A stretch of 64,000 nucleotides of DNA from Novosphingobium sp. (GTDB taxonomy: Bacteria; Pseudomonadota; Alphaproteobacteria; Sphingomonadales; Sphingomonadaceae): NCBI RefSeq assembly GCF_027531025.1, contig NZ_JAPZQX010000008.1, positions 1-64,000 on the forward strand, given 5' to 3'. The position numbers and the translations under genes were made by a program. The number at the start of each line of letters is the position of its first letter. Position 1 is the stretch's first letter. The notes below the pieces were generated by a model. It was given only the letters and a program-made list of their open reading frames with translations. It searched no databases and had not been told where the DNA came from. Shown piece after piece: positions 1-8,534 of the stretch.

Positions 1-529
1 GCTATCGGCCTCCGGCCCCGGAAACGGCAACACCGCCATGGCTGCCCTCCGGTTCCGCTTCGCTTCACCTGCGGCCAGCCATGGCGCCGGAGGCAGTTTT
101 ACACTAACAAATAACACGGACCACTCGGTGGGGGCCGGTCATGTTGTCTGCCTCCAGGAAGGTGACTGTGATATTCAGCTCTTTTCTGGGCTTTTTCTAG
201 TGCTTCATCGCTGCCTGCCATTTTTGATCCGAACTACGCCAGTGGCGTAGGTCGTCGCAGACAGCGAGAACATCATGTCGACCGAACCTCGAAAGCAGGG
301 GTTCGGTCGGTGAAAAAGGCAGATTTCTGGGGTTTTAGGCTGTCGGACAAATGATAGAGTTCGTGACGCTCTCGGTAGGCGGGCGGTTTTCCAACTCACG
401 GTCCGTAAGCGGCTATGCGGCAGTGGAGAGCTATTCCGCCAAAAAACGACAGAAATTCAACGGTTTTCAAGAGGCCATGCCTACTGACGATGGTTTGGGG
501 GAGACAGTTTGTTTCGCAACTCGGTGCGT
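1..529. other. Gene-poor, lower-GC stretch beside tRNA-Ser
   Basis: No convincing gene was found on either strand; the short open frames have no recognisable product. Positions 35-44 and 76-85 form a 10-bp inverted repeat (GCCATGGCTG / CAGCCATGGC). Positions 279-288 and 300-309 form a 10-bp hairpin (CGACCGAACC / GGTTCGGTCG) without a T-run. Base composition is lower in GC than the rest of the window, and the stretch abuts a tRNA gene, a common integration site. It could be the remnant of a mobile-element end that continues to the left of the window; this is inference only. Confidence 0.4.
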
Positions 530-619
530 TGGCGGAGAGGGTGGGATTCGAACCCACGTTACGGTTACCCGTAAACCGCATTTCGAGTGCGGCGCATTCG
601 ACCTCTCTGCCACCTCTCC
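530..619 (-). tRNA. tRNA-Ser (anticodon CGA)
   Basis: The minus strand reads as a 90-nt class II tRNA. The acceptor arms GGAGAGG (613-619) and CCTCTCC (534-540) pair fully. The anticodon loop CTCGAAA carries CGA, a long variable arm follows, the T-loop is GGTTCGAATCC-like, and the CCA end is encoded at 530-532. It decodes UCG serine codons. The nearest downstream gene, hspQ, lies on the other strand. Confidence 0.95.
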
Positions 620-778
620 GCAGAAGTGATCGTGGCAGGCGGCTGGCGCCTGGCCCGGTCGGGAAGCGCGCGGTTAGCCGATGATGCCCGGCTTGCCAAG
701 CCCCCTGCACCCTGAAATCGGGGGACGGGATAAAGCCGGGCGTTGTTTCGCAGGCGCACAATGCCTATATCGTGACCA

Positions 779-1159
779 ATGGACCGCGCGAGCTTCTTTT
801 CCCCCCAGGCTGGCAAGCACGTCGATGCCCCGCGCCGCGCCCAGGCGCGGTTCGGTATCGGCGATGTCGTGCGGCACCGGGTCTATGATTTCCGCGGCGT
901 GGTGTTCGATATCGATCCGGTCTTCGCCAACAGCGAGGAATGGTACGAATCGATCCCCAAGGAAGTGCGCCCGCACCGCGAACAGCCATTCTATCACCTG
1001 CTCGCCGAAAACGGGGATTCCAGCTATGTCGCCTATGTGAGCCAGCAGAACCTGCTGGCCGATGGTGAGGCCGGGCCGGTCGATCACCCTTCGGTCGATG
1101 AACTGTTCGAGGATTTCCTTAACGGCCGCTATCGCCTGCGCCGTTCGATGACGCACTGA
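779..1159 (+). CDS. hspQ: HspQ-like protein (YccV domain)
   Basis: This 126-residue protein has the YccV-like/HspQ domain from about residue 24 (FGIGDVVRHR) through the conserved EEWYESIP and QPFYHLLAEN stretches to SYVAYVSQQNL. In Escherichia coli HspQ is a small heat-shock-inducible protein that helps degrade mutant DnaA and modulates Lon; the fold was first annotated as hemimethylated-DNA binding. The start chosen is the ATG that gives the MDRASFFSPQ N-terminus; the Shine-Dalgarno sequence is weak. It is monocistronic, between tRNA-Ser and a convergent membrane-protein gene that starts 6 bp beyond its stop. Confidence 0.9.
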   Translation: MDRASFFSPQAGKHVDAPRRAQARFGIGDVVRHRVYDFRGVVFDIDPVFANSEEWYESIPKEVRPHREQPFYHLLAENGDSSYVAYVSQQNLLADGEAGPVDHPSVDELFEDFLNGRYRLRRSMTH

Positions 1160-1164
1160 TCCGG

Positions 1165-1794
1165 TCAGTCGCGCGGAGCCAGCCGCCGGTCGATCCACAC
1201 GGCAAGCCAGCCCGCCAGCACGAAACCCAGCGCGATTGCTGCCATGTTGCCGAGCGCTGTGGTCCAGCCGAGCCGCTCCACGTCCATGAAGAAATAGGGA
1301 TAGCGCAGCGGCGTGCCGGCCGGCTCCAGCTGGGCCCGCGCCAGTACATAGCCGGAATAGGCCAGCAGATAGAGCGCCCAGGCCAGCGGCGCGCGCCAGC
1401 CCAATTGGCCGTGTGGGGCAAAGGCCAGCCACCATAGCGGCACTGCAAGCGGGATCATCACATGATGGGCGTTGTCGCCCAGCGCATCGATGAAGCTGGC
1501 GTGATCGAGCGGCGGTAGCAGCAGGTTGAAGACCAGCCCGACCAGCACGATCGCCAGCATCAGCCCGCCCTGGATTACTGGAGCCACCGCGTTACGCCCG
1601 CGCCAGGCGATCGTGGCGAAGGCGATGCCAATCGCCAGGTTGGTCAGGATCGTGAAGAACCGTCCCAGCGCCCAGGCTGCGGCGAGGATGCCGCCATGCC
1701 GCTCGATGCCATTGGCCAGCGGCGGGACCATTGCCAGCAGCGCCGCTGCCGCGATCAGCGCCGCCGTCAGCCGCGCCAGGCCATCGCGGCCCAT
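1165..1794 (-). CDS. Pr6Pr family membrane protein
   Basis: This 209-residue protein has about six hydrophobic segments and the family marks: RFFTILTN in the second segment, a conserved HHVMIPLAVPLWW stretch, PHGQLGW, and YPYFFMDVERLGW near the end. Pr6Pr (FAR-17a/AIG1-like) proteins are integral membrane proteins of poorly known function, so no reaction is assigned. It lies 7 bp downstream of the ABC permease on the same strand, so the two may be cotranscribed. It converges on hspQ. Confidence 0.8.
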   Translation of the reverse strand: MGRDGLARLTAALIAAAALLAMVPPLANGIERHGGILAAAWALGRFFTILTNLAIGIAFATIAWRGRNAVAPVIQGGLMLAIVLVGLVFNLLLPPLDHASFIDALGDNAHHVMIPLAVPLWWLAFAPHGQLGWRAPLAWALYLLAYSGYVLARAQLEPAGTPLRYPYFFMDVERLGWTTALGNMAAIALGFVLAGWLAVWIDRRLAPRD

Positions 1795-1801
1795 TCCCCG
1801 C

Positions 1802-2692
1802 TCAGCCCTTCAGCTTCCAGCCGCTGCGCAGCACGGCATAGAGCCCCAGCGCCAGCGCCAAGTTAAGCACGCCCAGGCCAAACGCGCCATGCATCACGGC
1901 CATGTTGGTATCGCCGATATCGCTCTGCCCCAGGAAGCCGAAGCGGAAGCCCGAGATGACGTAGAAAAACGGGTTGAGGCGGCTGACCATCTGGAACACC
2001 GGGGCCAGGTTATCGATCACGTAGAAGGTGCCGGAGAGCAGCGACAGCGGGGCAATCACGAAGTTGGTGACGGCCGCGTTGTGATCGAATTTCTCGGCCC
2101 AGAGCGAAGTGGCGAGGCCGATCAGGGCCAGCATGATCGAACCCATCAGCCCGAACCACACGATTGCCCAGGGATGGGCAAAGGTCAGGTGCACGCCCGG
2201 CCACAGCAGCATCGCGCCGTACAGCGCGAAGCCCACCAGCACGGCCCGGGTCACCGCCGCGCCGACCAGTGCGATCATCAGTTCGGCATTGGACAGCGGC
2301 GGCATCAGGTAATCGATGATCGTGCCCTGGATCTTGCCGGCCAGGAAACTAAAGCTGGAATTGGCAAAGGCGTTCTGCATCATGCCCATCACAATCAGGC
2401 CTGGCGCGATGAAGGTGGCGAAATTGACACCCAGCACCATCCGCCCTTCGCGCCCGAGCGCGACCGTGAAGATGACAAGGAACAGCAGCGTGGTAATCGC
2501 CGGGGCCCAGATCGTCTGGGTCTGGACCTTGAAAAACCGGCGGACTTCCTTCATATAAAGGGTCCACAGCCCCAGCCGGTTGAACCGGTGGAACACGGGC
2601 ACTCCCTGGGCCGGAAATGCACTCAGCCCGATGCCCTCACCGGGCAGCGGAGCGGCAGCGTTCGTGGGCGGGGATTGCGGTTGATCGGCCAT
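1802..2692 (-). CDS. ABC-2 type transporter permease
   Basis: This 296-residue protein has six predicted membrane segments and the ABC-2 membrane fold: FATFIAPGLIVMGMMQNAF, FLAGKIQGTIIDYLMPPLS, a central GSIMLALIGL stretch and PLSLLSGTFYVIDNL. It would be the membrane half of an exporter (families include polysaccharide, drug and NodJ-type exporters), acting as a dimer in the inner membrane. The start is the ATG for MADQPQS; longer versions would run into the divergent gcrA promoter. No ATP-binding partner is adjacent, so the ATPase must be encoded elsewhere. The substrate cannot be told. Confidence 0.87.
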   Translation of the reverse strand: MADQPQSPPTNAAAPLPGEGIGLSAFPAQGVPVFHRFNRLGLWTLYMKEVRRFFKVQTQTIWAPAITTLLFLVIFTVALGREGRMVLGVNFATFIAPGLIVMGMMQNAFANSSFSFLAGKIQGTIIDYLMPPLSNAELMIALVGAAVTRAVLVGFALYGAMLLWPGVHLTFAHPWAIVWFGLMGSIMLALIGLATSLWAEKFDHNAAVTNFVIAPLSLLSGTFYVIDNLAPVFQMVSRLNPFFYVISGFRFGFLGQSDIGDTNMAVMHGAFGLGVLNLALALGLYAVLRSGWKLKG

Positions 2693-2805
2693 GGTTTGGC
2701 GACTATCGGCAGGTCGCGAAGTTGGCAAGTTGTTGGGGGATCGTCATCCCCCGGCGGGCAGGTTCTTTGGGGGACACCATCCCCCGACAGGAAAGTGATA
2801 CAGGC

Positions 2806-3468
2806 ATGAGCTGGACCGAAGAGCGGATCGAAAAGCTGACCAAAATGTGGGAAGGCGGCGCCACCGCCAGCCAGATCGCGGAAGAGCTGGGCGGCGTCAG
2901 CCGCAACGCCGTGATCGGCAAGGCGCACCGCCTCGGGCTGAAGGCCCGCCCCAGCCCGGTCAAGGCCAACGAAAAGGAAGCCGCGCCCGCCCCCACGCCG
3001 CGCCCGCCCAAGGCGGAAGCCGCGCCGCGTCCGGCCCCGGCCCCGCGCCCGGCCCCGGCCGCTGCCGCGCCATCCCGTCCGGCTCCCGCCGCCGCGCCGG
3101 CTGCCCAGCCCGCCAGCGATGCGCCGCCCGCGCCGCGCATCGTCTCGGTCGGCCCCGGCGGCTTCCTGCGCCAGGGTCCGGGTGACCAGCAGGCCCCGAT
3201 CCCGCCCGCGCCGCCGCGCCGTCTGGTTCCGGCCAAGCCCAGCCCGGAAGTGGCCGACAAGACCAGCCTGCTCGACCTGAATGACCGGATCTGCCGCTGG
3301 CCGATGGGCCATCCGGGTGAGCCCGATTTCCACTTTTGCGGGGAAAAGGTGAACCCCGGTTTCCCCTATTGCGTCGAGCATTGCGGCCGGGCCTATCAGG
3401 CGCAGCTGCCGCGCGGCCATCGCCGTCCGCCCCCGCCTTTGCCCTTTGGTGGTCCGCGGGTCCGCTAA
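2806..3468 (+). CDS. gcrA: GcrA cell-cycle transcription regulator
   Basis: GcrA is an alphaproteobacterial regulator that binds sigma-70 RNA polymerase and promoters with CcrM-methylated GANTC sites, linking transcription to replication. The N-terminal DNA-binding part opens MSWTEERIEKL and includes SRNAVIGKAHRLGL (residues 1-45). A Pro/Ala-rich linker of about 100 residues follows. The C-terminal sigma-interacting part begins near residue 163 (CRWPMGHPG) and keeps Cys residues in FCGE and YCVEHC. The protein is 220 residues, longer than in Caulobacter because of the linker. The ATG has an AGGAAA sequence upstream. The gene diverges from the ABC permease. Confidence 0.96.
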   Translation: MSWTEERIEKLTKMWEGGATASQIAEELGGVSRNAVIGKAHRLGLKARPSPVKANEKEAAPAPTPRPPKAEAAPRPAPAPRPAPAAAAPSRPAPAAAPAAQPASDAPPAPRIVSVGPGGFLRQGPGDQQAPIPPAPPRRLVPAKPSPEVADKTSLLDLNDRICRWPMGHPGEPDFHFCGEKVNPGFPYCVEHCGRAYQAQLPRGHRRPPPPLPFGGPRVR

Positions 3469-3473
3469 GCCCA

Positions 3474-4433
3474 ATGGCAAAGGCGCCGCTGGCAGGATTG
3501 GCCGCCGCACTGGCGCTGACGCCGCTGGCTAGCCCGGCCTGGGCCTGGTCCGAGGAAACCCACCAGACCACCGGGGCCATCGCCTGGGCTGACCTGGCAA
3601 AGCGCAACCCCGCCGCGCTGGCTGAACTGCTGGTGATCGCCCGCAACCACCAGGACTATCCCCTGTTCGCTGCGCGGGCCGCTGCCCTGCCCGAACCGGT
3701 CCGCCAGCGCGCCCTGTTCGAATGGCTGGCCCGCTGGCCCGATGATATTCGCGGCGGGCCGGAAGACCATCCGAAGTGGCACTATGCCCTGCGGGTTGTT
3801 TCAGGGCGAAGCTGGTTGTGGCCGCTGCGCAATGGCACGGCCAAGGAAGGCTTTGCCTTCAATTACGCGCAGCTTGCCAGCCCTTGCGCACCGGCGGCCG
3901 ACCGCGCGCGGGCGATCGGCTGGCTGATCCACATCGTCGGCGATATCCAGCAGCCGCTGCATGCCGGCCACCAGATGAGCGCCGATTTCCCCGCCACCGA
4001 CCGCGCGGGGGAGCTGGCCTTCGTCCGCCGGTTTGCCGACAGCCCGCCGGTCAACCTTCACCAGTACTGGGACAAGATCTTCCAGCAGTCGCGCGTCAAT
4101 GCCCCCGGAGGTGACTGGGCCGCGGCCCTGATGACCGTCTGGCCGCGTCAGAAGATCACCGGACTGGATCGTGCGGGCAGCGCGGTGCGGGTCTTCGCCA
4201 GCCAGGTGGAAGAAACCCGCGAACTGGCCCGGATGGTCGGTTATCGCGGCACCTTCCTTGCCGCGGTTCCGGCGGGCCAGACGGCACCTGTGGTGACCCC
4301 GGCGGAGAATGCCTATGCCCTGGCGCTGTCGGGGCGCCGGGTGGCAACCGGCGGCTATCGCATCGCCGATACCCTGGCCCAGGCGGTCACCCAGGCCAAG
4401 GGATCATCGGCCAGCTGCCCCGCCCGCCCTTAA
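3474..4433 (+). CDS. Secreted S1/P1-type nuclease
   Basis: This 319-residue protein has a cleavable signal peptide ending in ...SPAWA, so the mature chain starts with Trp. That Trp is the first zinc ligand of S1/P1 nucleases, and His follows at mature position 6 (WSEETH). Other expected ligands are visible in DDIRGGPEDHPKWHY, HIVGDIQQPLHAG and NLHQYWDKIF. These are tri-zinc phosphodiesterases that cut single-stranded nucleic acids and 3'-nucleotides, here probably in the periplasm. It starts 5 bp after gcrA, so the two may share a transcript, though no functional link is known. Confidence 0.92.
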   Translation: MAKAPLAGLAAALALTPLASPAWAWSEETHQTTGAIAWADLAKRNPAALAELLVIARNHQDYPLFAARAAALPEPVRQRALFEWLARWPDDIRGGPEDHPKWHYALRVVSGRSWLWPLRNGTAKEGFAFNYAQLASPCAPAADRARAIGWLIHIVGDIQQPLHAGHQMSADFPATDRAGELAFVRRFADSPPVNLHQYWDKIFQQSRVNAPGGDWAAALMTVWPRQKITGLDRAGSAVRVFASQVEETRELARMVGYRGTFLAAVPAGQTAPVVTPAENAYALALSGRRVATGGYRIADTLAQAVTQAKGSSASCPARP

Positions 4434-4458
4434 GTTTTGGAAAAGACTGACGTTAACC

Positions 4459-5610
4459 ATGGGCATGACCGCCCATGATCCTTCATTCCCGCCTCGCAAG
4501 GCAGGCCTGCTTGGCTGGCTTGGCCTGGGTGCCCGGCGCGAGCCCGTGCAGCCGGCGTCGCCGCCAATCCTCGAACGCCGCGAAAACGCCCGCAACCGCC
4601 AATTGGACGAGATCGGCGCGTTCCTGGCCTATCACCAGTTGCCGCTTTCGGCGCAGACCCTGCAAGTCGCCCATGCCTATCTCAGTGGCAGCGATCCAGA
4701 CATCGTCCGGCTGATCGACCGGCGGATTCTGGCGCGCGAACCGGTGACGGCCGAATGGCTGGAAGATGCGCTGGCAGCGAGCGAAGAAGAGGAGGATTTC
4801 ACTGCGCTCGACCGGCTCATGGAACGGCTGGAAGCCGGGTTGGACGAATTCGGCCGCACCAGCAGCGCCGCCCGCAAGGCGACCAGCGACTATCGCAGTG
4901 CCTTGCGCGAACAGGCCGACGAGCTGAACGGAGCCAGCGCGACCGGCGCAATGATCGGGCAGCTGGCCAGCCTGACCAAGGCCATGCTGCGGCGCACGCA
5001 GGAGATCGAGAAAGCAATGCAGCGCAGCGAGGAGCAGACCCGCAGCCTGCGCCACAAGCTCGAAGAAACCCGCCGCAGCGCCGAAGAGGATCACCTGACC
5101 GGCCTGCCCAACCGCCGCGCCTTCGATGCCCGGTTCGATGCCGAATACCGCGCCGCGCGGGGCGCCGCCGAACCGTTGTGCGTGGCCTTCTGCGATATCG
5201 ACCATTTCAAGCGGGTCAACGATACCCACGGCCACGACGCCGGTGACCGGGTGCTGAAACTGGTTGCGGAGAGCCTGGCCCATATCTCCGACGACCGCTG
5301 CCACGTGGCGCGCCATGGCGGCGAAGAATTCGTCATCCTGCTGCGTGATACCACCCTGGCCGCTGCGCATGACAAGCTCGACGCCCTGCGCGCCCAGCTG
5401 GCCGAACGGCGCCTGGTCAACCGCGCGACGGACGTGCCCTTCGGCCAGATCACCTTTTCAGCCGGGATTGCCGATGTCTTTGCTTGCGGCGACCCACGGG
5501 CGGCGCTGAAGGCGGCGGACGCGGCGCTTTACCGGGCCAAGCAGGACGGGCGCAACCGCATCGCCCTGGCCGAACCTGGCGAACGCAAGGTGGTGCGGCT
5601 GGTCGCCTGA
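4459..5610 (+). CDS. GGDEF diguanylate cyclase
   Basis: This 383-residue protein has an N-terminal region without a recognised sensor domain (residues 1-195, helical and coiled-coil-like with an acidic SEEEEDF patch). A GGDEF domain starts near residue 210 (DHLTGLPNRRAF). The active-site loop is GGEEF at about residue 287, a functional variant, and FCDIDHFKRVNDTHGHDAGD carries the metal- and substrate-binding residues. The usual inhibitory RxxD site is absent: the matching positions read DDRC. It should make cyclic di-GMP without classical product inhibition. No signal peptide or membrane segment is seen, so it is cytoplasmic. Confidence 0.93.
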   Translation: MGMTAHDPSFPPRKAGLLGWLGLGARREPVQPASPPILERRENARNRQLDEIGAFLAYHQLPLSAQTLQVAHAYLSGSDPDIVRLIDRRILAREPVTAEWLEDALAASEEEEDFTALDRLMERLEAGLDEFGRTSSAARKATSDYRSALREQADELNGASATGAMIGQLASLTKAMLRRTQEIEKAMQRSEEQTRSLRHKLEETRRSAEEDHLTGLPNRRAFDARFDAEYRAARGAAEPLCVAFCDIDHFKRVNDTHGHDAGDRVLKLVAESLAHISDDRCHVARHGGEEFVILLRDTTLAAAHDKLDALRAQLAERRLVNRATDVPFGQITFSAGIADVFACGDPRAALKAADAALYRAKQDGRNRIALAEPGERKVVRLVA

Positions 5611-6315
5611 TCAATCGGGCAGCAGGAACACCACATAGCCCCGGAACAGGCGGTCCTGCTGCAACCCGGCCGGCTCGCGCCACTCACCGCCCTCCACCAG
5701 CGCAACCTTGTGCGGCACCGGCACCCGCGCCAGCTTGTCGAGGTAAGCGGCATAGCCGGGGATCGTGGTGCGCGCCTGATAGCTTTGCACCACCACTTCA
5801 TCGACCGTGCCCCGCAGCGCGGCCAGATGGGCCGGATCGGCATGGGCGTTCCAGTCCATCAGCCCGGTGACCGACAGCTGATATTCGCGCGGCAGCCGCG
5901 CACGCAGCGCCGCGAGGAAGGTGGCATAGTTGCCCAGCTCAGGCGTTGCCGCATCGAAATCGACCTGCAGCCCGACCAGCCGAGTGCCCCGCCCGCGCCA
6001 TTGCCGCATCGCCCGCTCCACCGCGCGGTGTACGTCCTCGCCCCAGTCGAGCCGCGCCGCGCGGACCACCAGCCACACATCCTGATCGGGCAGGCGCGGC
6101 GCGGCCGGGCGCAGCAGGACGAAGCTGTCCGGATCGTCACGCCGCACCTCACCAGCCAGCAGGTAGAGTGTGCGGGCCTGACGCAGTTCCGGCCCAGGCT
6201 CTACCCCGGCCCATAGGTAAAAGGCATCGTGAGCGGCCGGATCGACCCGCCCCGCGGCATCGCCGCACCCGGCCAGCAGCGCCAGGACCAGCCCCAGGAA
6301 CGGGCGCAGCCTCAC
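5611..6315 (-). CDS. DUF3142 lipoprotein
   Basis: The 234-residue product has a lipoprotein signal (LGLVLALLAGC, with the lipobox Cys near residue 17) and resembles the DUF3142 family: VGLQVDFDAATPELGNY and LPREYQLSVTGLMDW in the middle, VDEVVVQSYQ later. The fold is thought to be a TIM-barrel glycosidase relative, but no activity is established. A GTG start overlaps the stop of the upstream gene (GTGA at 6312-6315), so the two are translationally coupled. The stop codon is next to that of the convergent GGDEF gene. Confidence 0.78.
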   Translation of the reverse strand: MRLRPFLGLVLALLAGCGDAAGRVDPAAHDAFYLWAGVEPGPELRQARTLYLLAGEVRRDDPDSFVLLRPAAPRLPDQDVWLVVRAARLDWGEDVHRAVERAMRQWRGRGTRLVGLQVDFDAATPELGNYATFLAALRARLPREYQLSVTGLMDWNAHADPAHLAALRGTVDEVVVQSYQARTTIPGYAAYLDKLARVPVPHKVALVEGGEWREPAGLQQDRLFRGYVVFLLPD

Positions 6316-8414
6316 CAGTAGTAGCGCAGTTTCCGGGCCCAGCGACTTTGCGGGTATTGCCGCTTCAGCTGTTCGAACCAAGCCTTGCGCTGCCCGACCT
6401 CTACCGCCTGGCCGCCGCAGGAATTGTAGGCCGAAGGCGCGTAGCACATCACCGAGCGGTAGAGCGCATAGGCCTTGAGATCGGCCGGGGCGCGCGGATC
6501 GGCGATGGTCGCGGCATAGAAATCGCCGCGCCGGATGGGCGTACCCGGAAAATCGTTGGCCGTGCCGCCGAGTTCGGCGGCATCGGGACGCTCGTCCAGC
6601 GCCTCGAACCCGTCGAAGCCGTTGAGGCGCCAGAAATCGCCGAGGCACAGCCGCGCCCGGTGATCGCGCGGATTGGCCGCAAGGGCGCGCGCCGTGGCGC
6701 CAATCGCGGGACAGGGGAAGCCATCGCTGGCCTGTCCGGCAGTAAACAGCGCCACCGGCACCTTGTCGGCCGTAACGAAGCTCCACAGCCCACCGTCCCG
6801 GTCGGCATCGCGCGGGACCAGCGCCTGGCTGGCGGCAAAACCGGCATAGTCACCCCGGCTGAGCTGCTTGTAGAGCAGCACGAACAAGGCCATGTCGCGC
6901 TCGGTCCGGGGACGATCGCGATCCTGCGCGGCCAGCTTCAACAGCGCCGGTCCAGCCGAATGGGCGATCAGCTCACGCCTGATCATCGTTTCGCGGATTC
7001 GCGAATCCTTGGCGAAAACGGCGGCCACCTGCCCCTTGCGCTCAAGGTTCAGCGCCAGCCCCAGCTCGACGGTGGAGCGCTGCCACAAGCCGGTCGCCCC
7101 ACCCAGCAGCTCGCGCCAGAACCCGCCCTCGTTGCGGTCACCCAGCGCCGCCAGGGCCATGCCACGCAGCACCTGGCGGCTGAAGGCCACTTCGCCATAG
7201 CGCGGCTGGCGGGCATCGTCGGGGATCAACTGGAGGACGGCCCGGTAATCCTTCTGCACATAAAAGGCGTGCGTTGCCTGCAGCAGGCCGAACAGTTCGG
7301 GCTCTTGCGCGAAGACCGGGGCCTGGGCCTCCAGTTCGGCGGCGCTGAGCAGCTGCAACCCACTTTCCAGCCCATCGCCCGGCATCCGCACGAGGTTGAG
7401 CGCTGCCAGCAGCAGCGGCCCATTGGCCACGACCGCGCGATCGCGTTCGCCGGTGAACAGCAGCTTGTTGTCGATTTCCTGGACCAGGTCGGCGGCGGCC
7501 GGCTGGCTGGCCGGGGTGGCGGTGAGCAGGCGGGCGTAACTGGCGGCCAATGCCGCGCTGTCCCCCTTCAGCCACAGGGCGCGGCGTTGCAGGCCACTGG
7601 CTGACGCCGCATAGCGCCCGCCGGGCCAGGCGTTGAGATAGCCCGCCAGCTCCGCTTCGGCCCGCTGCACCTCGACCTGGCTGACCTTGCCGGGCCGGTA
7701 CCAGCCATATTCGTCAAAGGCATTGGCCTGGGCCGCGTTGAGTTCGACCCGCGCCAACATGTAGCCAGCCGTCTCCCTGACCCAGGGATCGCCCGCCCCG
7801 GCCAGCCGGGCAAAGCCATCGCGCGCCGGCGCCCAACGCTCGGCGTAGAAATCATCGGCGGCTTGCAGATAGCTGAGGAACTCCCGCCCCGGTTTGCTGG
7901 CGATCCCCTGCGGCCAGGCCGAACCGGCGCGATCGGCCGCGCCATTGCAGCTGGCCGCCAGCTGGGGCCGGGCCGCCAGCAATTGCTCCCGCTCGGCCGC
8001 GGGCAGGCCTTTGGCGGCGGCAAGCGCGGTTGCAAATGCACCGCTTCCGCTGGCCAGGCTGATGCAGCGTGATCCGGCAAAGTCCGGGCTGCCCGGTTCG
8101 GCCGTGAGCTGTGGATAGAACGCCGCGCGGGCCAGATGCCAGTCGAGGAAGGTCTGGCCGAACCCGGCCGTCTCATAATCGCTGGCTGGATAGGCCAACC
8201 CGGCGCTACCCAGCCCGGCCTTGCTGCGCAGCAGGAACAACAGGTTCACCCGGCTGTCGTTGCTGGGGGTGAGCATGCCGCGATTGGCGCAGTCCGGCGC
8301 ATAGCCCTGCAACGATCAGGTCGGCGTGCAGCTGCTGTCGGCACAGGCCCAGGCGACGGTCGACATCCCGGCGAGCGCCAGCGCCACGATCCCCTTGCCG
8401 CGAACAATCCGCAT
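6312..8414 (-). CDS. Large exported repeat-type protein, interrupted by an in-frame TGA
   Basis: The full frame from the ATG at 8414 encodes about 700 residues. It opens with a signal peptide (MRIVRGKGIVALALAG... ending near WACADSSC), but codon 33 is TGA (8316-8318). After it the frame stays open to 6312. The body is Ala/Leu-rich helical sequence that looks like tetratricopeptide/solenoid repeats, with paired Cys near the C-terminus. The only intact starts after the TGA are a TTG at 8312 or the ATG at 8276, and both lack the export signal. Because the frame and signal peptide are otherwise sound, this is either a recent nonsense mutation or a sequence error. Function is unknown; it is coupled to the downstream DUF3142 lipoprotein gene. 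Confidence 0.7.
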
Positions 8415-8472
8415 TGCGCATGCTCCCATCCCGATCCGCGCAGGATTCCAGACCGGCCGGGGGATGGGCAAG

Positions 8473-8503
8473 AAAAAAGGGGGCCGCAAGCGCGACCCCC
8501 TTT
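8473..8503 (-). terminator. Rho-independent terminator of pnp
   Basis: On the minus strand AAGGGGGTCGCGC...GCGGCCCCCTT folds into a stem of at least eight pairs followed by a TTTTTT run (8473-8478). It begins about 30 bp after the pnp stop, before the next minus-strand gene. Confidence 0.85.
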
Positions 8504-8534
8504 CCTGTTTTTCGTACCGGTACGGTGGCCGGGA

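Noticed and set aside
279..309. 10-bp hairpin near the left end as a terminator
   Set aside because: It lacks a T-run on either side and no gene is seen to end there, so it is only mentioned as structure.
3765..3800. TGGCAC...TGC inside the S1/P1 nuclease gene as a sigma-54 promoter
   Set aside because: The GG to GC spacing is eleven rather than ten and it lies in coding sequence in front of nothing that needs it.
8316..8318. Selenocysteine readthrough at the in-frame TGA
   Set aside because: There is no selenoprotein family match and no obvious SECIS-type hairpin just after the codon; a point mutation or sequencing error is simpler.
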